DNA of 64,000 nt from Acheta domesticus (taxonomy: Eukaryota > Arthropoda > Insecta > Orthoptera > Gryllidae): the NCBI GenBank assembly GCA_031308135.1, contig JAHLJT010009419.1, positions 64,274,540 through 64,338,539 of the forward strand. The letters run 5' to 3'. Shown piece by piece: positions 11,254-22,749 of this stretch (the first letter of the stretch is position 1; the number at the start of each line of letters is the position of its first letter). A program made the translations under genes and the position numbers. Under the pieces are notes generated by a model that made no database searches, had not been told where the DNA came from, and worked only from the letters and a program-made list of their open reading frames with translations.

Positions 11254-11690
11254 TGTATAGGTAGGTCGAATTCAGCCGCTGGCTGGAGGAGGATTCTAGC
11301 AGCCGGCTGCTATGACCGATTGTTTTCCCTGGTTCCTCCGATCAATACTAGGTGAATGCCGGAGCAGTAGCCCTAACAAACGGGTCACGGATCAAGCGCG
11401 ATCTTTCTTTCCTCTTTCTTGTCGTATCCTCAGCTCTTACACACACGCATACTTACATGCACTACACCACTACACATTCTAGGATAGCTGTCGGGAGATT
11501 GCAGCTGTCCCGTCTAGAACGGTGTCCCGATGATGGGAGATATCTGGTTGGGGAAACACCACAATCCGACGGGGAGGTCGGCGCCGGATATCGCCATCAA
11601 CCCCCCCCCCGCGAATAAACATACACTACACTTAAGGGCTAATTATCTTATCCGTTGTCATGCCCGGAATCACAAATCAATCAATCAAAA
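11254..11690 (+). mobile_element. SINE family 1, 5'-truncated copy
   Basis: Starting with TAGGTAGGTCGAATTCAG this follows the body of the long SINE: GCCGGCTGCT, a TTTTCC-GGTT segment, GAATGCCGGAGCAGTA, ACAAACGGGTCA, an ACAC-rich part, CGGGAGATTGC, TGGGAGATATC and finally ATGCCCGGAATCAC followed by an AATC-repeat tail. The tRNA head is missing. The family 2 SINE inserted next to its 5' edge. Confidence 0.8.
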
Positions 11691-11699
11691 ATAGGAGAA

Positions 11700-14120
11700 T
11701 CCTTCGTAAATCGACCACTGCACTTCTTTAAAACTATTAAAAAATTTGTATATTTCAGGTTTCGTATGTAGTGAGACCACTCGTGTGTAATTTATATTTA
11801 ATAAATAATATTATTTGTAACATTTTAAATAAAAGTAATACAAACAATAAAAAAAAGTAAAATTTAAATAAGAGTAATACAAACTTGTTTATTAAGTCTT
11901 TTCGTTGATAGAGTGATGAGCATAGAGTTGACTGGTGTACACTCTTTGATGGAAAATTTAGCTAGTATTACCGTGCCTTTGGTGCCTGAAAGATTTTATG
12001 TTGTAGCTTAAGCGTGTAGAATATTGTACGGAAACCAAATTTCATAGCGATAAGGTGGACAATTCATTATATTGCAAGATATATTTTTATTAGCATCTAA
12101 CTCGTATTGTCAATTCAATCTTTCTTTGATAGTTTTAAATAAATAATCCAAGAAGTTTGTGAACTATGTGATGGTGCAGCTCCAGTACGTTTTGGAGAGT
12201 ATGTATGCGTCGATACACTGTTAATTGAAAATACAAAATTGAAAGTCGCTACCCAGGTTATATTCATTTAATATGAAAAATATACCAAAAGATTTTTGCT
12301 GTTACGAGTATTTAACCTAGTTTTACATTTTCAGACTGTCAGTATATCTTTCAAGTTTGCATCCAGAGATAAAATAACATTCTTAAATCATGTAACATAA
12401 AACAATAATGAAGTTGGAGGTGAGCAGTAGTTTAACAAACTCTTAGACATTTTGTTTGTTGCAAGTTCGGTGAAACATTTAATACAAGCTTTATTCGTGC
12501 GACGGGTAAATTATTATTATTATAATAATTATTATTATTACTATTACTATTAATATATTACTATTACTATTACTATTAATATTACTATTACTATAATAAT
12601 AATAATAATAATAATAATTATTATTATTATTATTAGAAACATTATTTACCATCTATGACAAATTTTATGTTCTTCAAAATATCCTTCAATATTCCTCATC
12701 AGAATCAGTTGTGATTATTTTCTTATTAAAATGTAGGGTTGAAGTACTTGTCCCTGTACGTCAGCCTTCTTTTGCAATAGAAAATATTAAAAGATCGTGG
12801 GACTAACTACGCTACGCACAAACTGCAGCGTTCACAAGCTGTCCGTGGTGAATATCTCGAAACGTAGAAAATAATTTCCTTTTGAACACAGTATGTACGC
12901 TTCCATGCGTATTATTTTAGTTATAACATTAAAAATTCTCAACTTTTCAACTTATGAGCTTTACAGTTCCAAAAGCTTCAATACAACTTAAAGTATAAAA
13001 CGTGAAAATAAAATACCTATTCACAAGCCACAAATAGTACGTGCGAATAAATGTTACAAATTAATATCTACTTCGAAAGAACATAAAATATATTGGTGTG
13101 CAGCTCCAATCCCTGCTTATTTCACGCTGCATATCGCTATACACACCTACTGGTTTAGTCCGCACACCACTGGTCTCTCCTTTTGTATTTCTCCGAATGC
13201 CCTCGGCGAAGTAACAGTTCTACGTCCGCAGCGATGAATGTGGGTCTAATGCCGGGTGCAGAGGAAAAAGCAAAACAGCTGGCTGCAATGACGCACGACA
13301 AACAGCAGCAAGAAAAACGTATATCACGGCTTGTTTCTAACAAGACGCAAACTCTTCCTTGGTGTGGCATCGATACTATTATTTTGCTTTGTTTATGTAA
13401 TTGCTGTGAAGGGTGTTCGCACCGTATTATTTGATGTTTCTTTCAAAATAGTGAATTTTGAATATTTGGGAGTTTAGTTTTTAAAGTACATCAAAATGTA
13501 TCTGAACAAATGAAAACATGAGCTATAGATTTAAAAGAGATTCTGATAATGTTTTATTTCATTGATTCTTTTGTTTAAAATTCTGATCATAGTAAGATTA
13601 TTACTTTCTTTATTTCTTTGGTTGTCACAAACTAATAAATTATCGACACATATTTTAATTACCTTGAATGAATATATATTTATTAAAACAAAGTGTTAAA
13701 TCAGCATTAAGATTATGCAAATGATATTAAATAGTAGGCCTACATGAAATGAATGGAAATAAATTATATTTATCAAAATAATTGAAAAATGTAAGGCGTT
13801 AGTTTGTTTAAGTATAATTTTGTTATTTTCTAAACTTCCAAGGAATATAAATAGAATATTTGAAAAGAACAGCATGATTTATTAAAATACTTTTGCATCG
13901 TTAATTCATATTTTTAGATACTGTATTCTCATAAGATATACATTTTCATGCGCATTGCGACATTCCATGGAACAAAAGATGGTCCCCTAAAGGAAAGCGA
14001 ACAAGATTCACAAAGTGGACACACTGCAGACAGCATTTAAAATGACAATGAATCCAGACGACAGTTCATCCCGACCATGCCCAAAGCGGACAAAGAGAAC
14101 CAATGCGAGGATCTCGAAAA
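11700..14120. other. AT-rich DNA, no gene recognised
   Basis: The stretch holds one long ATT/AAT microsatellite. Two overlapping antiparallel short frames at 13155-13434 show no recognisable domain. Nothing else stands out. Confidence 0.55.
12510..12635. repeat. (ATT)n / (ACT)n / (AAT)n microsatellite
   Basis: Trinucleotide array that switches from ATT to ACT-type units and then to AAT and back to ATT, so the two ends are partly self-complementary. Confidence 0.95.
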
Positions 14121-14129
14121 GAACGAAAT

Positions 14130-15640
14130 AGAAACCTGATTTGGGGAGCGGTTCAGTCTCTCAGATACTTTCCCGCGCGTGCGGGTCGCTGAACCTGGGA
14201 GAATCTATCACGTGCCGCTCCTACTCTCAAGGGCCCAGCTTCGCTTTGGGCTGGAGGCCACTGCCACTTCCACGCCATCGCCCGACACAACGCGCCTTCT
14301 CCAAGACTCCCACCCCACCCTTCGCCACTAACGCTTTGTCCTGGCCACACACACGTCTTTCGCTGTGAGTCCTCTACGCCCTGCTTGGCTTCGATGCACT
14401 GACCGCCTCATGCTTTGCTCTTCCAAGCTCCATCTCTAGCACCGCCTCCCGGTTCAGTCTGAGAATCTTGTCTCCTGCTGTGTCCTGTTCGCATAGCACA
14501 GCTTTACTCCCGTCGTTTATCTGCCTCACATTCTCAACAACCTTCTGCTCCACCTCCTACCCTGTGATGCGTCTCCATGCGACATTTCCAATTGCTCTCG
14601 TCCAAGCGATTTTGTCCAAATGTTTCGTCCAATCGGTCTCGTCCAATCGGTCTTGTCCAAATTGTGTCATCCAAAAGGTCTCTTCCAAACAATGCTCGTG
14701 ACAATGCTTCACTTGGTCCCTGGTGTGTTCTATCTTCTCACCGCCCCACCACGCCTACTCACCACGCCTTGTCACTATTCCGTCCCGTCCTATTGCCACC
14801 CAATCTCAGCCTTGTTGGCGTTCCAGCTTGCCCTGTTGCCTAACTTTTTTCCGTCGCCGAACTTTTATGTCGTCTATCGCTGCATCTGCCACCTCAATCT
14901 CGCTCTGACGGTTTCCTGCCCTTCACATCCTGTAGTCGGTTGGCCTGACCACTGCATCTACCTCCTCCCGCTCTCGCTCCTGGATCACTCTCGCCTCTGT
15001 TCCTTCAGAACCGACCCCTGCTCCACCCTGACCCTCGCCACCCAATCGCCCCCGCCTCTCCCTTGGGCCTCACCCCCACCCTCGCCCCGTATATGCACCC
15101 ACCTTTGCTCTCTCCCTCGTCCTCGTCCCCGGCCCTGCCTCCCTGACCCCTAACTTCGCCCCGCTCCCGCCCCCACTCTTTCCGTTGCCCTTGCCACCAT
15201 CATTCGCCCTCGTCTTTGCCCTCTCTCTCCCTCTCTCTCCTATTCTCTCCCTCTCACCTTTGTCCTCTCCCTCTCTCTCTCCTTTTCTCTCACTCTCGTT
15301 TTTGCTCTCTCTTTTTCTCTCTCCTTTTCTCTCTCACTCTTGCCTTTGCCCTCTCTTTTTCTCCCTCTTCTCTCACTCTCGCCTTTGCCCTCACCGTCGC
15401 CCCCACCCGCGGCCCGCGGGCGAGCGCGTCTGAAGCGTCGAAGCGGGGGCGGCCGGGAGACGTGCCTGGACTCGGGAAGCGCGTCTCCTTTCGCCGACGC
15501 TCCGGTTGTTTTACGACTGGGGTGTGAGACGCCCCTGTTCTCTTTGGCTGTTGAATGCACATCGCCTCACTCTTTCGGCCTCCGGACACCAAATTCAAAG
15601 CTTCATTCAATAGGTGGCCTTGAATGGATATTTCTGAATG
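14130..15640. repeat. C/T-rich low-complexity tract
   Basis: A 1.5-kb stretch rich in C and T, ending with a dense CTCTCTCC core (about 15185-15390) and a small CpG-rich block at 15395-15540. Long frames on both strands encode Pro/Ser/Leu- or Arg/Glu-rich peptides, the expected products of pyrimidine repeats. I call no gene. Confidence 0.75.
14596..14695 (+). repeat. Degenerate 14-bp tandem repeat
   Basis: About seven units of the type TCTCGTCCAATCGG, each with a conserved GTCCAA core. Confidence 0.65.
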
Positions 15641-15684
15641 CACAAAAATTACACGCTAGTTTTTAATCATTCATGTCTGTTTAA

Positions 15685-17570
15685 AGAATTGTGAAGAATA
15701 ATCCTACTTGTTTTAATAAAAACAAATGCAAAAAAGAAAGAAAAAACACACTTTGGTTTACTAAAGAAGTGAAGAACATAGCACAAAAGAGAAGATCGGC
15801 ATATGTAAAATTCAAACAGAATAAAACACCAGAATCACACAATGAATTTAAAAATATCAGGAACAAAGTTAATGCAAGGATTAGAGAAATAAAGAAATAT
15901 TACTGGATCTCCTTCACCTTGCGACTTCAGCATGACTTCTATGGGCGGCAAAAAGATATCTGGAGATTCATTAGAGGCCAGAGAACAGAAATAAATGAAC
16001 TCATTAGCACATATAAGGTATCTGACGAAACATGGATAAAATACTTTAGAGAACTACTCCACGATGATACTCCGGAGATAATAGACTTGGTTGAAGACAT
16101 TACATCGAAGGAACAGTGCGTAGAATGGGAAGAAATATCAAAAGTAATTGGAACACTTAGAAATCGGAAATCACCAGGAGAAGATGAAATAAACAATGAG
16201 CTTATTAAATATGGAGGAAAAAACTTATGGAGAGAGATAACTAAACTTATTAATAAAATTTTACATAATGCAACAATACGAAAGGAATGGAAATCAAGCA
16301 TTCTTATCCCTCTATTTAAGAAAGGAGACCAACGCAATCCAGATAATTATAGAGGGATAAACCTTCTGAGCAGCTCATTGAAAATCCTCACAAAGTATAT
16401 AGCAAATACTCTTATGAATATGATAGAATGGGAAGAACAACAACAGGGCTTTAGACGCAGTAGATCATGCACTGACGCAATTTTTTCCGACAAATCGTAG
16501 AAAAAGCTTTAGAATTTAATAAACTAGCTTTCCCATGCTTTGCAGATCTAAGCAAAGCATTTGACAATATAAAAGTAATTGATGTAATCAGAATACTGTA
16601 ACAAGAAAAGATACCCTCTAACCTCTTAAAACTAATAATCGATATATATTCAGAAAACAAAGTAAATACTAAAAACCTGGGAAAAATATTATCTGCTGTA
16701 CCTGCTTAGAAAGGAATAAGACAAGGGGATTCATTAAGCCCATTGTTATTTAATGTAATAATGAATAGTATTATAAAACATCTAAAAACAAAAAAGGGAT
16801 ATAGTATGGGAAAATATAATATAAATTTTGTATGTTATGCAGACGACACATTGTTAATAGCAGAAAACGAAGATGACTTGCAACGATTGTTGTATGAATT
16901 CAGTAAAATTTGTAAGAATTTTAATTTAAAAAATTCTACTCAGAAGACAAAAGCTATGACAATTACTAAGAATCCCATTAGGTGAAAATTGGTGGTGGAT
17001 AATCAAATAATAGAACAAGTTCTAGAGATGAAGTATTTGGGAATATCTTTAACAAACTCAGGGCAACCAGAGAAAGAAATCAAAGAGCAAATAATATAGG
17101 GTAAGAGGATCGCTGGCTGTCTCAACTACTCAATATGTTACAATAAACATCTAAAACAGGACTCGAAGGTTAGAATATATAAATCAATAATTAGACCAAT
17201 ACTAACACATGCAGCAGAAACAAGAAGCAAAACCAAACGTACCCAACAACAACTTGAGGTCGCTGAAATGAGAGTTCTGAGGAAAATTACAAATCACACT
17301 CTACTGGATAAGAAAAGAAACAGAAACATTAGGGAAGTGTGTAAAATTAAGCCAATTACGGAATGGGTAGCAGACCGAAGAAAGGAATGGAACGATCATA
17401 TTGAGAGAATGGAGGAGAAAATAATCGTGGGGATTGCTAGAGACGAAAGGCCGAGGGGAAGAAGAGAAGTTGGCAGACCAAGGAGAAGATGGAAAGACTC
17501 GTTATAATTCTTGGAAAAGAACAAGTTTTAGACTTTTTAAGAAGATGAAGAAGAAGTTTTAAGATATATT
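15685..17570 (+). pseudogene. 5'-truncated LINE reverse transcriptase, frameshifted and stopped
   Basis: A non-LTR retrotransposon relic. The first open part (15685-16500) holds a linker with LWFTKEV, then RT motifs: KSPGEDEINNELIK, LIPLFKKGD, NYRGINLL and QQGFRRSRSCTDAIF. A one-base change in a T6 run near 16481-16486 shifts the frame. The next frame carries motif A (FADLSKAFDN, about 16539), motif B (RQGDSLSPLLFN) and motif C (YADD, 16836-16847). Stops interrupt it at 16599, 16707, 16983 and 17097. It ends with a basic GRREVGRPRRRW tail at about 17458-17495, a C-terminus common in insect endonuclease-RT LINEs. The endonuclease domain is absent and the 3' end is AAG-rich. Clade is not assigned with certainty. 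It cannot encode an active enzyme. Confidence 0.9.
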
Positions 17571-17574
17571 ACGA

Positions 17575-18897
17575 AAATCTAGAACTCCGGTTATTTAAAT
17601 ACTACAACCATGTTTATAAAGATATTTCGTACCGACAAACCTTGATTGTATTATACTGGCGAGGTAGTTAATTTGGAACAAAACAGTAAACATTTTCTAA
17701 ATTATTTTGCTCAAAGTTATTAAAATGTAAGATTAAAAAAAAGCATATCTGAAGAAAACAATCGGTGGAAAATATTTGAATTTACGAAATGATACCAGTA
17801 ATATTCAGACAGTTTATTTATACGGTAACAGTTTATTTATAATTTATAAATTATTATTCAATACAATGTTGACAATTAACATTGTTGTGGAAAATAAATC
17901 ACATCCTTGTCATTTTAAATTTAAAAAAAATCATTATTATTTCAATCATTGAAGACTTATGTTTGATTTATCGTCAAAAAAGTAAATAATGTATGTCTTT
18001 GTGTCGTGTGAAGAGACGTATAATCTGCAAACATTTTCTTAAGCCTCAGATTCCCTACTCCAAATATCTATAGTTGATTGTGAATAAAGGTATTAACAAA
18101 CCGTAGTTAGCAGCTTTTTAAAATTATAAATATTTGCTCTCAAGTAATGGAAACATTATTTGAACGAGATACAGATTTCATTTTGCATTAGTGGACAGAC
18201 GTCAAACGCAGATCATTTCAGAATTCTCTCGACATGATAATGGAAACTGGACCAGAAACCTTATTTTTCGTTCATGCAGATTTCGGAGTCAGTGAACATT
18301 TAAAAAATCCATTTTACTCCCTACATTTTGATTATAAGAATTGGCGAAGAACTCAGAATTCCAAGCAGAGATTTAACAGTCTCATCTCAGAGGAGGAATC
18401 ACTTTCCAAGAAAAATATCTTCCTTGCAAAGAGAGAACTTTTGATAGATTCAGTAACCGAAATGGTTCATTGAAATCGACAGGACAAAACTTTGATTATC
18501 GAAACGAATTTTTCTCTTTCTGAAGCACTTCATTTAAATGTAAAATGACTTCATTCGAAATCTCGAAGTCAAGAGTTTCATACAGATTCCAGACAATAAG
18601 TTGGTGACTCTTTCAGAACCACACAAGTATTTCAAAGATAGGAAGTTGCATTAAGGAATCAAAATAGGCTGTCTTAATAATAAACAGAGTTTTTGTAAAT
18701 TCTTTTGTGTGTGATCAAAATGCTTTCTCGTACGTTATTTTACTGTCGATATAAGATACATTTAAGTTGATATCTTCAATCTAATTGTGCTCTCGAGAAA
18801 ATATCATATTTGAAAATAAAATTCTTAGAGAACTTGAAGCAAACAGTGAGATTATTTCATTTGTGGTATTTTCCCATGTAAATTACTAGATGAAAAT
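17575..18897. other. AT-rich DNA, nothing recognised
   Basis: Unique sequence left of the duplicated segment. A 79-codon frame at 18234-18473 has no recognisable motif and its surroundings are non-coding in composition. Confidence 0.55.
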
Positions 18898-18898
18898 T

Positions 18899-20370
18899 CC
18901 CATTTCAAATGCAATTAAAATGAAAACGATAGCAATCGAATCAAAGATTATTTCGTGTGGAATGTAGTAGTACTGACAGAGAAGAAGAGAAAACGATGCA
19001 CAGTGTCAATTTCTCGAATAGCTTGTGCAATCAACGTGAAATTGGAAATAATTCCCTTGGCAACAATCATCTCAAACCGCAGTCCACTAATTGCAATAAT
19101 CAATGAATAAATCACATCATATATTCTGTTTCATTCAATCTCGTTCAACGCTTTAATCAACAGGCACTCCCGCGGGTGAACAAAATCTAATCGAGTGCAC
19201 TGCGTTCGCCGCAAACTCGACCGCTAAGGTTTTTTGACAAGTTCTACAACTAGCTCGGGAAGAGCAGTCAACTACGTAAATAGAGAGGTGGGTGATTAGC
19301 AGTGGACGAACTGTATTTTCATTCAAAGACAATTTTCTAAATTTTCCATTTATGATCGATTGAAAATATTATTAACAGCGACAGAGTCCGCGGCTTACTG
19401 TTAACTGATCGTCGACATAGAACCGCACACATTTAGGATAAAGCAAGTGTTGCTACAATAGTACGAAGTATTTTCATCTATCATTGAGAAAGGTTCGGAA
19501 TATTATAATAATGCGAATCCTGCCATACTGGTACTTGACCCGTTACTTGAAAAAGTCTTAACCTATTGAAACAGAGCGCATTCTGTGCCAATCTGGAATT
19601 ATTTCGATGGACAGGAACAGAACTCATGAACTAAAAATAACACTATTTTACCGCTAAACGGCATGAATATGGTAAAAACTTTCCTAATGGTATTTACACT
19701 CTAATGGCAACATATATTCCAAGTTTCACGTTTCTAGCTTCAGTAATGTGGACTATACATTGACAGAATAAATATTAACCCAGCAGTCAGTTTCTCGTGT
19801 CGTTGTGCTTATCATATTAAGTAAATATAAAAGTTCTTGCTCCGTCGTAGCCCAATTCGTGATTATCGTAGGTAATACCACGAATGCTCTGGAAATTATC
19901 ATAAATGCCCAACTTGCAAAGCGAGGAAGGGATTTATCTGAGAATTTCCAAAGCACGAGTGGTATTTAATAGGACTAATCCACGAATGAAATTAGGTTCA
20001 CCAGAATTCCAAACCACGCCAAATATTGAAAATATGTTAAAATCAATGAGGTTAGGTTATAGTACATAGGCGATTTATTGGACATCGACTTAGTGATCGA
20101 TAGATGAGCTTCCTAAGATAGATGAGCCACAGTTTATAATTCGCCAGGAAAGAGAACCGTAAGAAAAATCGGATATAAAAAGCGATCAACGTTTTGAGAT
20201 ACACCGCCCTGATAGGGACATTTTGTATGTGTAGTTAAACACCGTTAGTTTTAACGTCGCGAGTGGAATAGTCGTAGATAGTGTAGTGGTAGATCGTGGA
20301 GTCACTGGGAGAGTGAAGAACTAGTGCATGAAGTCTGACGCGATTGGGTAATGTTATATTCCCACGAGCA
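18899..20370. other. Copy A: AT-rich DNA, nothing recognised
   Basis: AT-rich with no coding frame of note. The part at 20230-20370 (GTTAGTTTTAACG, GTCACTGGGAGAG) leads into the GC-rich island interrupted by the SINE and could be its 5' flank. Confidence 0.5.
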
Positions 20371-20952
20371 TGGTGGTACTGATTGATTGATTGTTCGTGA
20401 TTCCGGGCGCGTTAACTACTTAGGTCATTAGTCCCGTAAACGTAGTGCGTGTTTTTTCCTTCGAAAGTTGGCGATGATCTTTCCCCGCGCCGAGATTCGG
20501 CGCCGACCTATCATTGACTACCGGGGTTTTCCCCTAACCAGGTATGTCCCACCAGCGGGGCACAGCCCCAGCCGGGACAAGCTCTAAGCTCCCGGCATGT
20601 ATGGTAGTGTAGTGCATGTATAGGAGAGTAGTTCATGTATGGTAGTGTAGTGTAAGAGTGTGTGTGTAAGGGGGGACGATAGGACAAGGAAGAGGAAGGA
20701 AAGATCACGTGCGGTCTTTCCCCCCCGTTTGTAAGCGTACTGCTCTAGCATTCGCCTGGTGTTATTCGGAGAAACTATGGAAAACTCCGATCAGAGCAGC
20801 CAGTCGCTAGAATTCTCCTCCAGACAGCAACTGAATTCGACCTAGCTGAAAAGCTGCCGCCGCCGGGACTTGAACCTAGGACCCCCCGGTCGAAGGGACT
20901 GCAGTTACATCAGTTGATGCACTGAGCCATCTCTCCCGGTTGGTGGTACTGA
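20371..20952 (-). mobile_element. Full-length SINE family 1 with 12-bp TSD (copy A)
   Basis: The element proper is 20383-20940 on the minus strand, between direct repeats TGGTGGTACTGA at 20371-20382 and 20941-20952. Its tRNA-like head has an A box (TGGCTCAGTGC, complement of 20919-20929) and a B box (GGTTCAAGTCC, complement of 20866-20876). The body is long for a SINE, about 560 bases, with a CGGGAGCTTAGAGC segment, a GTGTGT/ACAC part and a tail of AATC repeats. The same insertion with the same TSD is present in copy B, so it predates the split of the two copies. Confidence 0.9.
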
Positions 20953-21240
20953 GGAACGCGGCTCGCACGGCTTGTCGGTTGTACCCCCCGCAACTCGACG
21001 GCGGTATTTCACGCCACGGAGGGGACAGCAACAGTGACAGCGAATACGACGCCGACGGGGGCGGCGGCGGTGGAGGCAGGGGCGCCGGGGGGGGGGGGCT
21101 TTCATAACGGGTGAATTTAAATTTCATAGCGGATTGACTTGCATGATCCCGCCTGCTTTGTGGTGCTGAAAGCGCCGGGTCGCGAGGTGGGGGAGGCTGC
21201 AGCTGACATCACGCTGCCCGCGGCGCCCTTCATCCAAAGG
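20953..21240 (+). other. GC-rich island with possible exon, split by a SINE (copy A)
   Basis: Directly after the SINE's right TSD the sequence is CpG-rich. Joining the two flanks at the duplicated site gives an open frame running through HEHGGTEERG (spanning the insertion site) and then DSNSDSEYDADG followed by a Gly run. The acidic S/D/E stretch is more protein-like than the other frames. In copy A one extra base near 20981 (GTTGTACCC against GTTTACCC) shifts this frame. The ATG at 20369-20371 lies in a competing frame (MVVLRNAART). Product unknown; it may be an exon or only a CpG island. Confidence 0.35.
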
Positions 21241-21380
21241 GCACTTGAAGCTTCTCGCGCGCTTCATTAGGTCCTTCGCAATCGAGAGCCCTCCAAAGGT
21301 CAGACTGTCATGTTATTATTTTTCTTTCCTTACTGATGAGCACAGAAACTACTAAAATTGGAGTTATTAACATAAAAAAT

Positions 21381-21402
21381 CAGAGAGAGAGAGAGAGAGA
21401 GC
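21381..21402. repeat. (GA)n microsatellite (copy A)
   Basis: Short GA run. The counterpart at 41700-41717 in copy B is a few units shorter. Confidence 0.9.
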
Positions 21403-22069
21403 GCAAATAACCAGCCAAGTCTCTGACATACATCGGCCTTGTGGCGTTATATTCTTTACGTAACACGCCTCCAATTACAAGAATAAATAATACAGGTGTT
21501 ACAGAATAAGTGATACAATCATTGAGAGAATGAGGGTGGATGCACGATAATTTATTTTTCATACCAACGACTGGTGATGGTGAATCGAGAAAATACATTT
21601 TGCAAAGTTACACATATCATCTGCTGTTTTTCCTGATTTATAGATAACATTGCCTAGGTGTTTGGCGAGTTCAAGAAATCTGTTTCTGCGTCACAACGCC
21701 AAACAGCAAAGCCTAAGATGCATTGCCTAAAACCCAGGGATAAATATGACATTTTCTATAACTTCTTTACATGCAAATTTCCATAATTTCATTTAGTAAA
21801 AGGTATATTTTTACCCATACTACATGCCGATATGTTTATCAGACTTATTCTGAGTCACGTGTTAATATAATAAGTATTATTTATATGAGCAGAAGTACAC
21901 ATCACCCCAACGTTTGGTTCCTTTCATAAGTTTCCGTACGAAACGGCGCACTGTAAAATCGTTAACTCACGCCGGCCATTAAAAGTTACTTTCGTTCCTG
22001 TTTGTGTTAAGTCGACCGAAAATACACTCTTCAGCATATGTAAAATCCACAATTTCCGTTTACTGTTCA

Positions 22070-22745
22070 TTGTTACTTTCCCCCTACAGAGTAGAGGGAA
22101 AGTTATGTAATGATGCGCGAAAAAAAACCGGCAAATTTTCGGGAGAAAAACTCTTATTACAGAGCCCTGTTAAAGAAAAAGTGGATAAAGCCAATTCCTA
22201 ATTTAGAGAAAAAAATGTTCTACCACGTCGTGTAGCCAGAATCCATGTTTTGTGTGTCCTTGATAGCGAAAATTCGAATGACGCCACAACGTCTCTCTGT
22301 CCGTCCGGGATTAATGCTAGAGGATACGCCATTCGGACTATTTTCTCCGAAACTGATATTCTCTAATCGATCTGGCTGATGTGGCAGCCCTATGAATTTG
22401 AAATCGATATTTTAATTTTAGGGTACTTTACATGAAGCCCCTGGGACTTTTAAAAATTAAATGAAAAGTATCCATTGTGTTTCATTAATTTTTTTGTTGG
22501 ATTGGCTGAAGGTCGTTTAAGAGAATGATGCAGGTCACATGTTCGTTATAAACTCTGAGTTTTTGAAATTGCAAAATTGCAAAATTACACAATTTTTTCG
22601 TAGTCCTTCCTAGAACTACAATTATGAAGATAGAGTTTTTTTTGCTTAAATGATATCTGTTCCTTAAAGATAGATTTTTAAATAAGATAATTTACAATTT
22701 TCAAAAATTTGAGTACTTTTCGCGTAATTTTGAATGAATATACGG
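22070..22745 (+). repeat. Interspersed repeat, left member of an inverted pair (copy A)
   Basis: Starts with TTACTTTCCCCCTAC and a small 13-bp hairpin (22074-22102), then GATGCGCGAAAAA, GAGAAAAACTC, CACGTCGTGTAGCCAG, a GTCCGTCCGGGATTAA part and CGTAGTCCTTC. The same order occurs in reverse complement at 26760-27850. No coding capacity is visible. It resembles old non-autonomous repeat families of insects, but I cannot name it. Confidence 0.6.
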
Positions 22746-22749
22746 GGGG

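Noticed and set aside
15185..15666. Overlapping Ser/Leu/Pro and Arg/Glu frames
   Set aside because: Expected from a CT-rich tract read on both strands.
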